Assembly (NCBI GenBank): GCA_937884975.1
Contig: CAKZZS010000002.1
Location: forward strand, 1-11,665
Origin: an uncultured Clostridia bacterium
GTDB taxonomy: Bacteria > Bacillota > Clostridia > Oscillospirales > Acutalibacteraceae
DNA length: 11,665 nt
Reading direction: 5' to 3'
Part shown: one piece after another, positions 8,001-11,665 of the stretch
Position numbering within the stretch: the first letter of the stretch is position 1
Layout: the number at the start of each line of letters is the position of its first letter
Notes under the pieces: model-generated
The model's input: the letters and a program-made list of their open reading frames with translations, nothing else
Database searches by the model: none
Told to the model about the DNA's origin: nothing
Translations under genes and position numbers: made by a program

Positions 8001-8457
8001 CGTCAAAATTATCAACGCAGATACAGTTTGCATACAGGGGACCAGCCGTTTCATATTGATGATTTGTATAAAGGTTTAAATTTGCTTGTGTATTCTCTTC
8101 AGCCTTGACTATACCGTGCGCACCTGTAAAACTTAATGTATTCTTTATTAATCTCGATGACATTCCTGTATGGGTTTGATAATATTCTATTTTGCATAAA
8201 AGAATAATATTTACCTCGCCTGAAATTGCCAAATCCGAAGAATACACAATATTGCTATTTACTAAGTACCAACCCTCGGTCAACTCAGTTTCAGAACCGG
8301 TTAGAACAACGGCAGTAACATTGTGATAAGTTCCGTTTTTATCATAGTAGTATACATCTTCCGTCGAAGCAAAAGCCGTGATGACAGATATCGGCATAAT
8401 TCCGATTACCATTATCAGCGACAGTAATACTGCAAGCGCCTTTTTCAAAGCTTTCAT
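2083..8457 (-). CDS. Giant secreted multi-module dockerin protein (putative adhesin or scaffold-associated protein)
   Basis: 2124 residues. The start at 8457 is chosen because AAAGGAG at 8466-8472 precedes it and it opens a signal peptide (MKALKKALAVLLSL..., cleavage near residues 30-31, after AFA). Layout in residues: solenoid-like module 1 (35-286); InlB-like repeat R1 (287-355); unassigned Tyr/Trp-rich region (356-631); R2 (632-701); four-Cys module (702-780); R3-R5 (781-996); FAGW-type repeat (1000-1065); module 2 with Gly-rich repeats (1074-1380); R6 (1381-1449); module 3 (1455-1661); R7-R8 (1662-1803); second FAGW repeat (1807-1871); module 4 (1879-2066); type I dockerin (2069-2124). 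No LPXTG, SLH or other anchor and no catalytic motif are visible, so cell attachment would be through a cohesin partner. Seen directly: repeats and dockerin loops. Family knowledge: dockerins bind cohesins and InlB-like B-repeats act as stalks in surface proteins. Inference: adhesion or carbohydrate binding. Confidence 0.9.
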   Translation of the reverse strand: MKALKKALAVLLSLIMVIGIMPISVITAFASTEDVYYYDKNGTYHNVTAVVLTGSETELTEGWYLVNSNIVYSSDLAISGEVNIILLCKIEYYQTHTGMSSRLIKNTLSFTGAHGIVKAEENTQANLNLYTNHQYETAGPLYANCICVDNFDVVHVVVNVLDTISADSITVYKNGNVKTNILSAKSVNTNGNNGKPSAKAECFTGEFDTVDICGNFSCTDMSALTADKLELGYNILNDRIYIGSFGSGISQISIKNGQTLTDEENIYSGDVNASDIEGKTLRAAQSAITYEENEHGTVSGVSEAMKDEEVTVTVTPNDGYQLYSLVYEEVNGNQVDIKDNKFKMPSGDITVKAVFIDNNAEEFLTEHINKVTIDIDFDKSSEFPFPYLSAWNSAAVYYYNFKNVSDYYNDRDKYEQTKETNIQSYLCQYNDGNYYKGYQKSTTTKDYFNNVKLYVDFGGGLTHYDWGAKVTIEINGVTVKEQDIEASSSWLSSSDKSFTISIPKEHQYVPSKIKYHVKSADSEEISYDKTLYQSAAKTDGTITGRVYIAAADQYGVYWNDWSGSLVSTTHPDTDTATFIGTDGNYSIWEVTSTSPEDHHGEWQLELTQSNGNKVFYDKTFDLDLNFVHHSGITYGNFTNGKVTGVKKANHGKEVALTVTPDNGYELETLRVVDSQGNDIPVSDDYKFTMPMTSVTVSATFKECPHYYDGTTQCTWLFVNEVPAAATFYFTCTNPFCQDSMAVRGTITEQDTREKVLYIATAEFLGETYTDTRVKRNKAFSSVNISATDNGTVTSDLSGAYEDETVTLSFTPDDGYRLRNVTVTDENGNSIDLVDGKFTMPASDVTVTAEFAKIYTITYLTLSHGSISGVTNAISGEMITVISTPEDGYALEQVSIQDPQGNTYPLEYKTFVMPESNVYVLANFTQGTAINYVAENGKVLGLRYAHQGDEIELTITPDENYRFVSVSAVDDNGNSLTITNNKFIMPSVPVTVTAVFEPIPRYTVEWSVRGTVVETDNDLLEGTVPEYNGETPSAYFDENGTEYVFAGWSPAVSAVTANTVYSATYVQSGRIVTSYIDRNGELQSLVATRITSNTTEMTDGWYVVNENVTDNNRISVSGSVNLILADGAKLTAPNGIGVIGENSLTIWEQLNKTGELQISVSDYYKAGIGGENNINTGTIIINGGIINSTGGPGAAGIGGGYSAGGIVTINGGTVTATGGDSAAAIGGGCRGSNITVTINGGTVTATASRDGAGIGSGYYGNNVSVTINGGTVVAFGKGNAAGIGGGENSPANVTVTGGDIQALSGNVNVGIGGGYGSIESDSNISVTYTDDISIRAAAYYGNLTLEKALTDSGHSFVVSAGVITDKSQLAGNTMVPYAPNSITYVSEGNGTVTGPSSAYYGEEIAPTFKADKYYKFQSYIAQPDGGTTLDIYNNKFTMPAKNVTVTARFVDSSYNVKYLDENGIEQTVKAYPLDPNYTEYDGGWYIVDKNITYTEDLKFNGTANLILANGVTLSVTGSSAEIVANTLNIYWQNHKNGALNAQMVAFNLNIYGGVIYPKNIYAGYNLNIYDGNIDVDKISCSFGAATVYGGNLNITKEFYSRGITLGYSKASDSIYSEAYSLYKGDLKIAEGQIFTDGTNTYSGTVTSLQIEQITLTPYKPQAITYAASEHGLVTGLAMASAGAEVTLTIAPEIGYALDTLTVKDENNNYITVTNGKFTMPEADITVTATFKKADLYIGYNYSEGGTVVGPTTANIGDEITLTVNTDAGYELDTLIVKDSNNNEITVTDGTFTMPGTDVTVTASFNHLAYTVTWVVDGSVVETDENVPYGDTPSFDGIIELYYFDKYGVGYIFAGWSPEIDAVTGDITYTAVYSNSGEITTQYIDSNGEVQTVIARVLTGEEDELTDGWYIVSSDIEYNSDLLLSGNVNIILGGFATMSSNSGFECNSQSNLNIYRQYAMPGTMDMTVGNDVFTSLNVYGGTVKLGNVTADNIGVHGGVFSAQSLSVTNNGEITLGCNTSTSNITVGSFSGTVVIADGQTLADADRNTFSGNVIDNSAIAGKTLALYVMLYDINEDGFEDINDIAFIIAASVGEIKMTATQEVKADLNGDRVVDAFDAAYLDKFLY
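2086..2253 (-). other. Type I dockerin domain (C-terminus of the giant protein)
   Basis: Two EF-hand-like calcium loops with the dockerin D-x-N-x-D-G spacing are present: DINEDGFEDINDIAF and DLNGDRVVDAFDAAYL. Each loop is followed by a short helix, and the protein ends 4-5 residues after the second (DKFLY). The second loop has Arg instead of Gly after the third Asp. The recognition positions differ between the two halves (ND versus FD after the loop), so the dual-binding symmetry of clostridial dockerins is not obvious. Confidence 0.85.
2845..3039 (-). repeat. FAGW-type (Listeria-Bacteroides) repeat, copy B
   Basis: Encodes residues 1807-1871 of the giant protein. It matches copy A (5263-5460, residues 1000-1065) through the shared skeleton YTVxW, GSVVETD or GTVVETD, a Tyr/Phe-Asp turn and FAGWSP, then a Thr/Tyr-rich end. 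In both places it directly precedes one of the solenoid-like modules. Confidence 0.75.
3049..3474 (-). repeat. Closely similar InlB-like B-repeats R7 and R8
   Basis: Two adjacent ~70-residue repeats (residues 1662-1729 and 1735-1803) share LDTLTVKD or LDTLIVKD, NNN, ITVT, then FTMP and DITVTATF or DVTVTASF. They are the most alike of the eight repeats in the protein, suggesting a relatively recent tandem duplication. The other copies are R1 (7393-7599), R2 (6355-6564), R3-R5 (5470-6117) and R6 (4111-4317). Confidence 0.75.
4510..4965 (-). repeat. Gly-rich 28-30-residue tandem repeats within module 2
   Basis: Encodes residues 1165-1316: five full copies and a partial one. Each begins AGIGGG (variants AAIGGG, AGIGSG, VGIGGG) and contains VTINGGTVTAT or a variant. 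The period and the alternation of Gly turns with Val/Thr/Ile strands predict a right-handed beta-solenoid with about one coil or more per repeat. The repeats are degenerate at DNA level, so slippage is not an immediate concern. Confidence 0.8.
5263..5460 (-). repeat. FAGW-type (Listeria-Bacteroides) repeat, copy A
   Basis: Encodes residues 1000-1065 of the giant protein, with YTVEWSV, GTVVETD and FAGWSPAVSAV. It precedes module 2 exactly as copy B precedes module 4. Confidence 0.75.
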
Positions 8458-8465
8458 AGTCTTAT

Positions 8466-8472
8466 CTCCTTT
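8466..8472 (-). promoter_or_regulatory. Ribosome binding site of the giant dockerin gene
   Basis: AAAGGAG on the minus strand, 8 nt before the ATG at 8457. It excludes the in-frame upstream ATG codons as starts. Confidence 0.8.
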
Positions 8473-8512
8473 GAGTAAAGATTCAAAAAATCGATTTCTT
8501 ATAATAATTCGC

Positions 8513-8541
8513 ATAATATTGTAATACCTCATGTATAACAA
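8513..8541 (-). promoter_or_regulatory. Sigma-A-type promoter of the giant dockerin gene
   Basis: On the minus strand, -35 TTGTTA (8536-8541) and -10 TATTAT (8513-8518) are separated by exactly 17 bp. Transcription would start near 8506, giving a leader of about 50 nt. The promoter lies after the terminator of the upstream regulator gene, so the giant gene appears to be an independent transcription unit. Confidence 0.7.
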
Positions 8542-8552
8542 ATGTATAACAA
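8531..8552 (-). promoter_or_regulatory. Two perfect tandem 11-bp repeats at the -35 box (candidate operator)
   Basis: ATGTATAACAA (plus strand) occurs twice back to back, at 8531-8541 and 8542-8552. The 11-bp period is about one helical turn, and the repeats cover and extend upstream of the -35, the usual place for an activator of the class to which the neighbouring response regulator belongs. The link to that regulator is inference. Confidence 0.55.
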
Positions 8553-8578
8553 AAGAGACGGGTTTTTGATTTATTTGC

Positions 8579-8618
8579 AAAAAAACACCTTCGGCAGCTT
8601 TAATACCGAAGGTGTTTT
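8579..8618 (-). terminator. Intrinsic terminator of the kinase/regulator operon
   Basis: Perfect 13-bp stem (arms 8582-8594 and 8606-8618, AAAACACCTTCGG and complement) with an 11-nt loop. In the minus direction it is followed by seven Ts (8579-8585). It begins 12 nt after the regulator stop codon. The A-rich other side means it could also stop plus-strand transcription weakly. Confidence 0.92.
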
Positions 8619-8630
8619 GTATCTGTTTAT

Positions 8631-9431
8631 CTATTTATTTCTCATGGCTTTATCAATGAAGGCTTCCGTCATATTCGCCCAGCAATAATTCGTCATATAC
8701 TCGCCCCTGTAGGAGTTAATAGCCTGAATATCGCCCTTAAGCAAACGGTACAAATCACAGTCCAACAAGTGAGGATTTACACGAAGTTCGCCCGAATTCA
8801 TCTCAAATATTTCCCCCACTCCGTTTTCGGCGAGCGTCGTTTTAAGGTTATGAACTATGACATTAAAGCTTTTCTGCATTTTACGGTCATATAAAGTATC
8901 CTCATATAAAGCGGCAAAGGCAACTGCTCGTTTCACGCCTGCCCCCTGCTTATCAATAAGAAATGCAAGCAGTTCTTTTGCTTTTGACCTTGTAAAATGC
9001 AAGGGCTTTCCGTCAATTAAAAAGTCAAATTCGCCGAAAGTCTTTGCAAAGATATAGGGATATTTTTCCGTTTCCTTTGAAGAAAGTGAATAGTTTATTT
9101 CAGCTTCGAGCTTTTCCTTTTCTATAGGTTTCATTAAGTACCCGTTAGCGTGAATCTTAAATGCCTCAATAGCATAGTTTGAATAGCCCGTAAGGAAAAT
9201 AACGGACATATCTGGATGAAGCTCTTTGATTTTAACCGCAAGAGTTATGCCGTTCATTTTGGGCATTTCGATATCCAAAAGGGCAAGGTCTGCACTGTTA
9301 TTCTTTAGGTATTCAAGCGCTTCGGGTGAGCTTGAAAAGCTCACAACCTCGCTTATCTGCGGCAACTGCTCACATAAATGAGCGACAAGCTGTAAGACGA
9401 ACTTTTCATCGTCAACGCAAATTATTTTCAT
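8631..9431 (-). CDS. Response regulator, REC plus SARP-type winged helix (SAPR family)
   Basis: 266 residues. The receiver domain (1-120) has the acidic pair D7-D8, phosphoacceptor D53 in LLDIEMPKMNG, T81 and K101 in the YLMKP motif, so it should be phosphorylatable. Residues about 128-222 form a winged helix of the OmpR/SARP type: FGEFDFLIDGKPLHF followed by RSKAKELLAFLIDKQG, then LKTTLAENGV and ELRVNPHLLDCD. The remaining ~44 residues correspond to only the start of a BTAD domain, which is normally about 150 residues. This matches the SAPR group of regulators (REC-wHTH-BTAD) rather than LytTR. The ATG overlaps the kinase stop codon (ATGA) and an AGGAG lies 7 nt upstream inside the kinase gene, so translation is coupled. 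It is the presumed DNA-binding partner of the adjacent kinase. The target is unknown; the giant dockerin gene next door is the obvious candidate. Confidence 0.9.
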   Translation of the reverse strand: MKIICVDDEKFVLQLVAHLCEQLPQISEVVSFSSSPEALEYLKNNSADLALLDIEMPKMNGITLAVKIKELHPDMSVIFLTGYSNYAIEAFKIHANGYLMKPIEKEKLEAEINYSLSSKETEKYPYIFAKTFGEFDFLIDGKPLHFTRSKAKELLAFLIDKQGAGVKRAVAFAALYEDTLYDRKMQKSFNVIVHNLKTTLAENGVGEIFEMNSGELRVNPHLLDCDLYRLLKGDIQAINSYRGEYMTNYCWANMTEAFIDKAMRNK

Positions 9432-10669
9432 TCTGAACTCCTCGGTATTGTAATAGTAATTGTAGTTCCTTCGCCTATATGACTGTCAATAGTCAGCGTA
9501 CCTGAGCACATAGACTCAATTCTTTTGCTTACATTTTTGATTCCAATATGGTCTTTGTCGGTTGACAATGGCTCATTTGTATCAAAGCCAACGCCGTTAT
9601 CACTGATAGTGATTATGTAGCTGTCGGCAGTCGATTTGGTCGAAACCTCAACCAATCCCTGCTCAATCTCACGAACACCGTGACGGATTGCGTTTTCAAC
9701 GAGCGGCTGGATAGTCAGCGCAGGAACTAAAAAGTCCTCCCCGTCAATATCATATTTAACGCTGATTTCCGGAAAACGCAGCATTTCGATATCGGCATAG
9801 AGCTTTGTATGCTCAAGCTCCTTACTAATCGGTATCAGGCTCTCCTGCTCGAGAGAATCGAGATTATTTCGCAGATACGAACCGAATTTACCCGTTACCT
9901 CAGCCGCCTTTTGCGGATCAATAAGGCACAATGACTGCACGGTTGTAAGCGTATTATAAAGAAAATGCGGCTGAATCTGACTCATCATAATTTTAATTCT
10001 CTGTTCAGCCATCAGCTCCCTTTCGTGCTCCTTAACAAATTCAAGGTGAAGCCAGATGTAATAGAACAGGCTGCAGCAGACAACGAAAATCGTTACATAA
10101 CTTACAGGATAATCAACATAAGCCGGCGATGTATCGAGAAGCGTCGCCAATACTATTAAGATAGCGTTTACAATCGGTATCCAAATCCACGCCTTTTTAT
10201 TACTGTATTCTTTGACTGTACTATAAAGAAGATGGAAAAGCAAAGCAAACGAAACAACAAATGCAGTCTTGCTGAAATAAAAGACTCCGCCGTGAAAATG
10301 GTTCTCTTCATCAATATAAAAAGCAAAGTGCGAAAATGTTGCGGTAAGATATACAGCGGCATTCACTGCTACCAAAATCCACGCAATATTATTTTTTCCG
10401 TTAGGCTTTACAAGCTCACAGAACAGTACAATAATAACCGGTCTGATGCAGTAGCCGAATATACTAACAAGCGTTCTGATGTACGGCGCAGATACAACAG
10501 TTTGCAAAATATAGTCCACTACATTCTGAAGCACAAGCACGCCGATAAGACCGACAATCGTGAACATTATATTTTTTTGATTTTTGTTGAGAAAATTGTC
10601 ACGGGCTACTATCGGCGCTAAACCGAGTATCAGTATAGCAAGAGGTATAAGAATTATATATTCCGTCAT
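9428..10669 (-). CDS. LytS-type sensor histidine kinase, multi-pass membrane protein
   Basis: 413 residues. The N-terminal half has about seven hydrophobic segments (near 4-22, 34-55, 62-84, 95-114, 132-150, 160-178 and 187-206) with no recognisable extracellular sensor domain; the longest extracellular-type loop holds the acidic, His-containing FYIDEENHFHGG. A short linker (208-228) leads to the His_kinase core: MMSQIQPHFLYNTL with phosphoacceptor H235, the N-box PLVENAIRHG at 322-331, DNGVGFD at 357-363 and the G2 box GIKNV near 376. These are the LytS/YehU-type motifs. AAGGAT at 10678-10683 lies 8 nt before the ATG. The gene overlaps the response regulator by 4 nt, so both are one operon. 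The ligand is unknown. Confidence 0.92.
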   Translation of the reverse strand: MTEYIILIPLAILILGLAPIVARDNFLNKNQKNIMFTIVGLIGVLVLQNVVDYILQTVVSAPYIRTLVSIFGYCIRPVIIVLFCELVKPNGKNNIAWILVAVNAAVYLTATFSHFAFYIDEENHFHGGVFYFSKTAFVVSFALLFHLLYSTVKEYSNKKAWIWIPIVNAILIVLATLLDTSPAYVDYPVSYVTIFVVCCSLFYYIWLHLEFVKEHERELMAEQRIKIMMSQIQPHFLYNTLTTVQSLCLIDPQKAAEVTGKFGSYLRNNLDSLEQESLIPISKELEHTKLYADIEMLRFPEISVKYDIDGEDFLVPALTIQPLVENAIRHGVREIEQGLVEVSTKSTADSYIITISDNGVGFDTNEPLSTDKDHIGIKNVSKRIESMCSGTLTIDSHIGEGTTITITIPRSSE

Positions 10670-10701
10670 TGTTCGACATCCTTCAAATAGATTACTTTGA
10701 T

Positions 10702-10710
10702 ATTATATCA
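10702..10710 (-). promoter_or_regulatory. Extended -10 promoter of the kinase/regulator operon
   Basis: TGATATAAT on the minus strand is a perfect extended -10 (TGnTATAAT). No good -35 is visible 16-18 bp upstream. Transcription would start near 10695, leaving a leader of about 26 nt before the kinase ATG. Confidence 0.55.
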
Positions 10711-10712
10711 TA

Positions 10713-10837
10713 AAAACAAGGCGAAAGCCTTGAATACGGCAAAGCCGTAGCAAAACGGAATACTCCGTTTTGTATTTTTTGATACAATGTTCTCCGAAAC
10801 TGTCTGAATCTTTGATTCAATTACAGTTTCGTGAGGT
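10713..10837. repeat. Hairpin-cluster element flanked by 12-bp direct repeats
   Basis: TATTATATCATA is present at 10701-10712 and again at 10838-10849. Between them lie four perfect hairpins in about 125 bp: stem 10717-10722/10727-10732 with a GAAA loop; 10735-10740/10744-10749 with loop AAA; 10751-10759/10764-10772 with loop ATAC, followed on the plus strand by TATTTTTT; and a compound hairpin 10795-10803/10823-10831 enclosing 10805-10810/10814-10819. No coding potential is seen. The direct repeats fit either a target-site duplication of a small non-autonomous element or a duplicated promoter segment. Confidence 0.65.
10717..10732 (-). terminator. Terminator-like hairpin inside the kinase leader (possible attenuator)
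   Basis: CAAGGC, a 4-nt loop and GCCTTG form a 6-bp GC-rich stem which on the minus strand is followed by TTTTT (10712-10716). It would act on transcripts arriving from upstream but lies before the proximal -10, so it would not affect transcripts starting there. Confidence 0.4.
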
Positions 10838-10840
10838 TAT

Positions 10841-10847
10841 TATATCA
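10841..10847 (-). promoter_or_regulatory. Second copy of the extended -10 sequence
   Basis: The upstream copy of the 12-bp repeat (10838-10849) also gives TGATATAAT on the minus strand. It may be a distal promoter whose transcript would pass through all the hairpins of the element. Confidence 0.35.
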
Positions 10848-10883
10848 TACTTTGCCGCAAAAAGACATAAAAAAAATATAAAC

Positions 10884-10911
10884 CCCTCCAAGTGTAAAAA
10901 CATTTGGAGGG
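10884..10911 (-). terminator. Bidirectional hairpin terminator after the catalase fragment
   Basis: Twelve-position stem (10884-10895 and 10900-10911; CCCTCCAAGTGT on the plus strand) with an AAAA loop and one non-Watson-Crick pair. It starts about 13 nt after the catalase stop codon. Minus direction: followed by GTTTATATTTTTTTT. Plus direction: followed by TGATTTTTTT. It isolates the catalase fragment from the kinase operon. Confidence 0.8.
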
Positions 10912-10923
10912 TGATTTTTTTAA

Positions 10924-11367
10924 TTACTTTCTCGGAATGAAAGACGGGTTGAAGGCGTAATAGTTTTTGCTGTCAAGTCTGTCTGTCGTTCTTCTTAAAG
11001 CCTCGCCAAAGCGCTGATAGTGAACTATTTCACGCTCGCGAAGGAACTTTATCGGGTCTCTTACATCTGGGTCGTCTACAAGATTAAGAATATTGTCATA
11101 GGTTACTCTTGCTTTCTGTTCAGCCGCTAAATCCTCGTGCAGGTCGGCTATCGGATCGCCCTTTGACTGCATACCTGCCGCGCTCCACGGGAAGCCGCTT
11201 GCCGCGGTGGGATAAACGCCTGTCGTATGGTCAACAAAGTACGCATCAAAGCCCGCCTTTTTTATATCCTCCATACTTAAGTTTCTCGTAAGCTGATAAA
11301 CAATTGCGCCTATCATTTCCAGATGTCCGAGCTCCTCCACGCCTACCGAGGACACTTTGTTGGACAC
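10924..11367 (-). CDS. Manganese catalase family protein (CotJC-like), 5'-truncated
   Basis: 147-codon open frame. From residue 8 on (VGVEELGHLEMIGAIVYQL) it reads as a dimanganese catalase / spore coat CotJC-type protein, and it ends normally at NPSFIPRK. Expected metal ligands present: the Glu and His of EELGHLE, the Glu of AAEQKARVTYD and the His of EREIVHYQRFGEAL. The first ~50 residues of the family, including the first Glu ligand, are missing. The first seven residues (MSNKVSS) are unrelated sequence; homology stops abruptly near 11348 and an in-frame TAA lies just upstream. No ribosome binding site precedes the ATG. It is therefore probably a non-functional remnant of a peroxide-detoxifying or spore-coat enzyme, created by an insertion, deletion or rearrangement. 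An assembly chimera at the junction is an alternative. Confidence 0.8.
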   Translation of the reverse strand: MSNKVSSVGVEELGHLEMIGAIVYQLTRNLSMEDIKKAGFDAYFVDHTTGVYPTAASGFPWSAAGMQSKGDPIADLHEDLAAEQKARVTYDNILNLVDDPDVRDPIKFLREREIVHYQRFGEALRRTTDRLDSKNYYAFNPSFIPRK

Positions 11368-11491
11368 ATTGATGATTCAGCACAGGTATTTTACAAGGTT
11401 CGGAAAGCCCGTGTGTCAAGAGTTACGGGAAACTGTTGTGCCGGACAAGCAGTATGCTATAAACTACGATGTCAGAGTCTATGCTGCGTGA
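11348..11491 (+). pseudogene. Unidentified C-terminal coding remnant on the plus strand
   Basis: Directly at the catalase breakpoint, the plus-strand frame starting at 11348 reads 47 codons of natural-looking protein to TGA at 11489-11491. It includes LMIQHRYFTRFGKPVCQELR and VVPDKQYAINYDVRVYAA. There is no start codon with a ribosome binding site; the only ATG (11372) lacks one. The composition is balanced and unlike the Cys-rich reading of the neighbouring frame. I cannot assign a family. It is most simply the 3' end of a foreign gene brought next to the truncated catalase; the hairpin terminator downstream (11538-11570) is correctly oriented for it. Confidence 0.4.
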
Positions 11492-11537
11492 AATTCACTT
11501 CCTAACCCCTATCGTTCCATCTTACAATAACAATAAT

Positions 11538-11570
11538 AAATATCCACCGGCGAACCGGTGGATATTTTTT
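11538..11570. terminator. Strong hairpin terminator between convergent ends
   Basis: Perfect 13-bp stem (arms 11538-11550 and 11555-11567, AAATATCCACCGG and complement) with a CGAA loop. On the plus strand it runs into six Ts (11565-11570). On the minus strand, where it follows the stop of the right-edge gene by 3 nt, the downstream tract is TTTATTATTG, weaker but usable. Confidence 0.9.
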
Positions 11571-11573
11571 GTC

Positions 11574-11665
11574 TTATTCTTCGGGAATTTCGATATTTGT
11601 TGCGTCTCCAAGTCCGTTCAAAGTAACTGATTTAACAACAAGAGGTTTAATTGCCTCGCTATCGT
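11574..11665 (-). CDS. C-terminal end of an unidentified protein (partial)
   Basis: The last 29 codons of a frame that enters from the right edge, reading KPLVVKSVTLNGLGDATNIEIPEE before the TAA at 11574-11576. The other two minus frames contain stops. The fragment is too short to assign. A terminator begins 3 nt after its stop, which supports it as a real gene end. Its start lies outside the window. Confidence 0.6.
   Translation of the reverse strand, partial: DSEAIKPLVVKSVTLNGLGDATNIEIPEE

Noticed and set aside
2083..8457. Cell-wall anchoring of the giant protein by sortase or SLH domains
   Set aside because: No LPXTG-type motif, hydrophobic tail or SLH repeat is present; the C-terminus is a dockerin that ends the protein.
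8458..8580. Longer start for the giant protein, 41 codons upstream of the chosen ATG
   Set aside because: It would place the promoter and the ribosome binding site inside the gene and bury the signal peptide; AAAGGAG and the signal sequence point to 8457.
8631..9431. Response regulator as a LytTR-type regulator, as would be usual beside a LytS-type kinase
   Set aside because: The output domain shows the SARP/OmpR winged-helix pattern (KPLHFTRSKAKELLAFL) and none of the LytTR beta-domain features.
11323..11505. 60-codon plus-strand frame starting with MSELLHAYRG
   Set aside because: It spans the catalase junction, is rich in Cys and basic residues, and the neighbouring frame from 11348 reads as far more protein-like.

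Overview
This is a low-to-moderate GC bacterial fragment that looks like a spore-forming gut Clostridia (Oscillospiraceae, Ruminococcus-like). The evidence is a type I dockerin on a very large secreted protein, a CotJC-type manganese catalase relative, strong AAAGGAG-type ribosome binding sites and a two-component regulator with a SARP-type output domain. The family assignment is an inference from gene content; no species can be named. All recognisable genes lie on the minus strand, so the window reads right to left.

Right end (10924-11665): the 3' end of an unidentified gene stops at 11574 and is followed by a strong hairpin terminator. A coding-like stretch on the plus strand (to 11491) abuts a manganese catalase gene that has lost its first ~50 codons at an abrupt junction near 11348. 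A hairpin terminator follows the catalase.

Middle (8579-10923): a ~125 bp stretch packed with four perfect hairpins lies between two copies of a 12-bp sequence that each carry an extended -10 promoter motif. Then come a LytS-type membrane histidine kinase and its response regulator (REC, winged helix, short BTAD remnant), overlapping by 4 nt (ATGA). A perfect intrinsic terminator closes this operon.

Left (1-8578): a clear promoter, overlapped at its -35 by two perfect tandem 11-bp repeats, drives a 2124-residue secreted protein. It contains four copies of a solenoid-like module, eight InlB-like B-repeats, two FAGW-type repeats, two unassigned domains and a C-terminal dockerin. Three exported or membrane-anchored genes follow without an obvious strong terminator: a DUF3592 protein, a membrane-tethered HAD-family phosphatase and a lipoprotein cut by the window edge.

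Working model (inference): the kinase/regulator pair senses an envelope or extracellular cue and controls the adjacent giant dockerin protein, which would attach non-covalently to a cohesin-bearing scaffold or cell-surface protein. The small envelope genes behind it may be co-transcribed.
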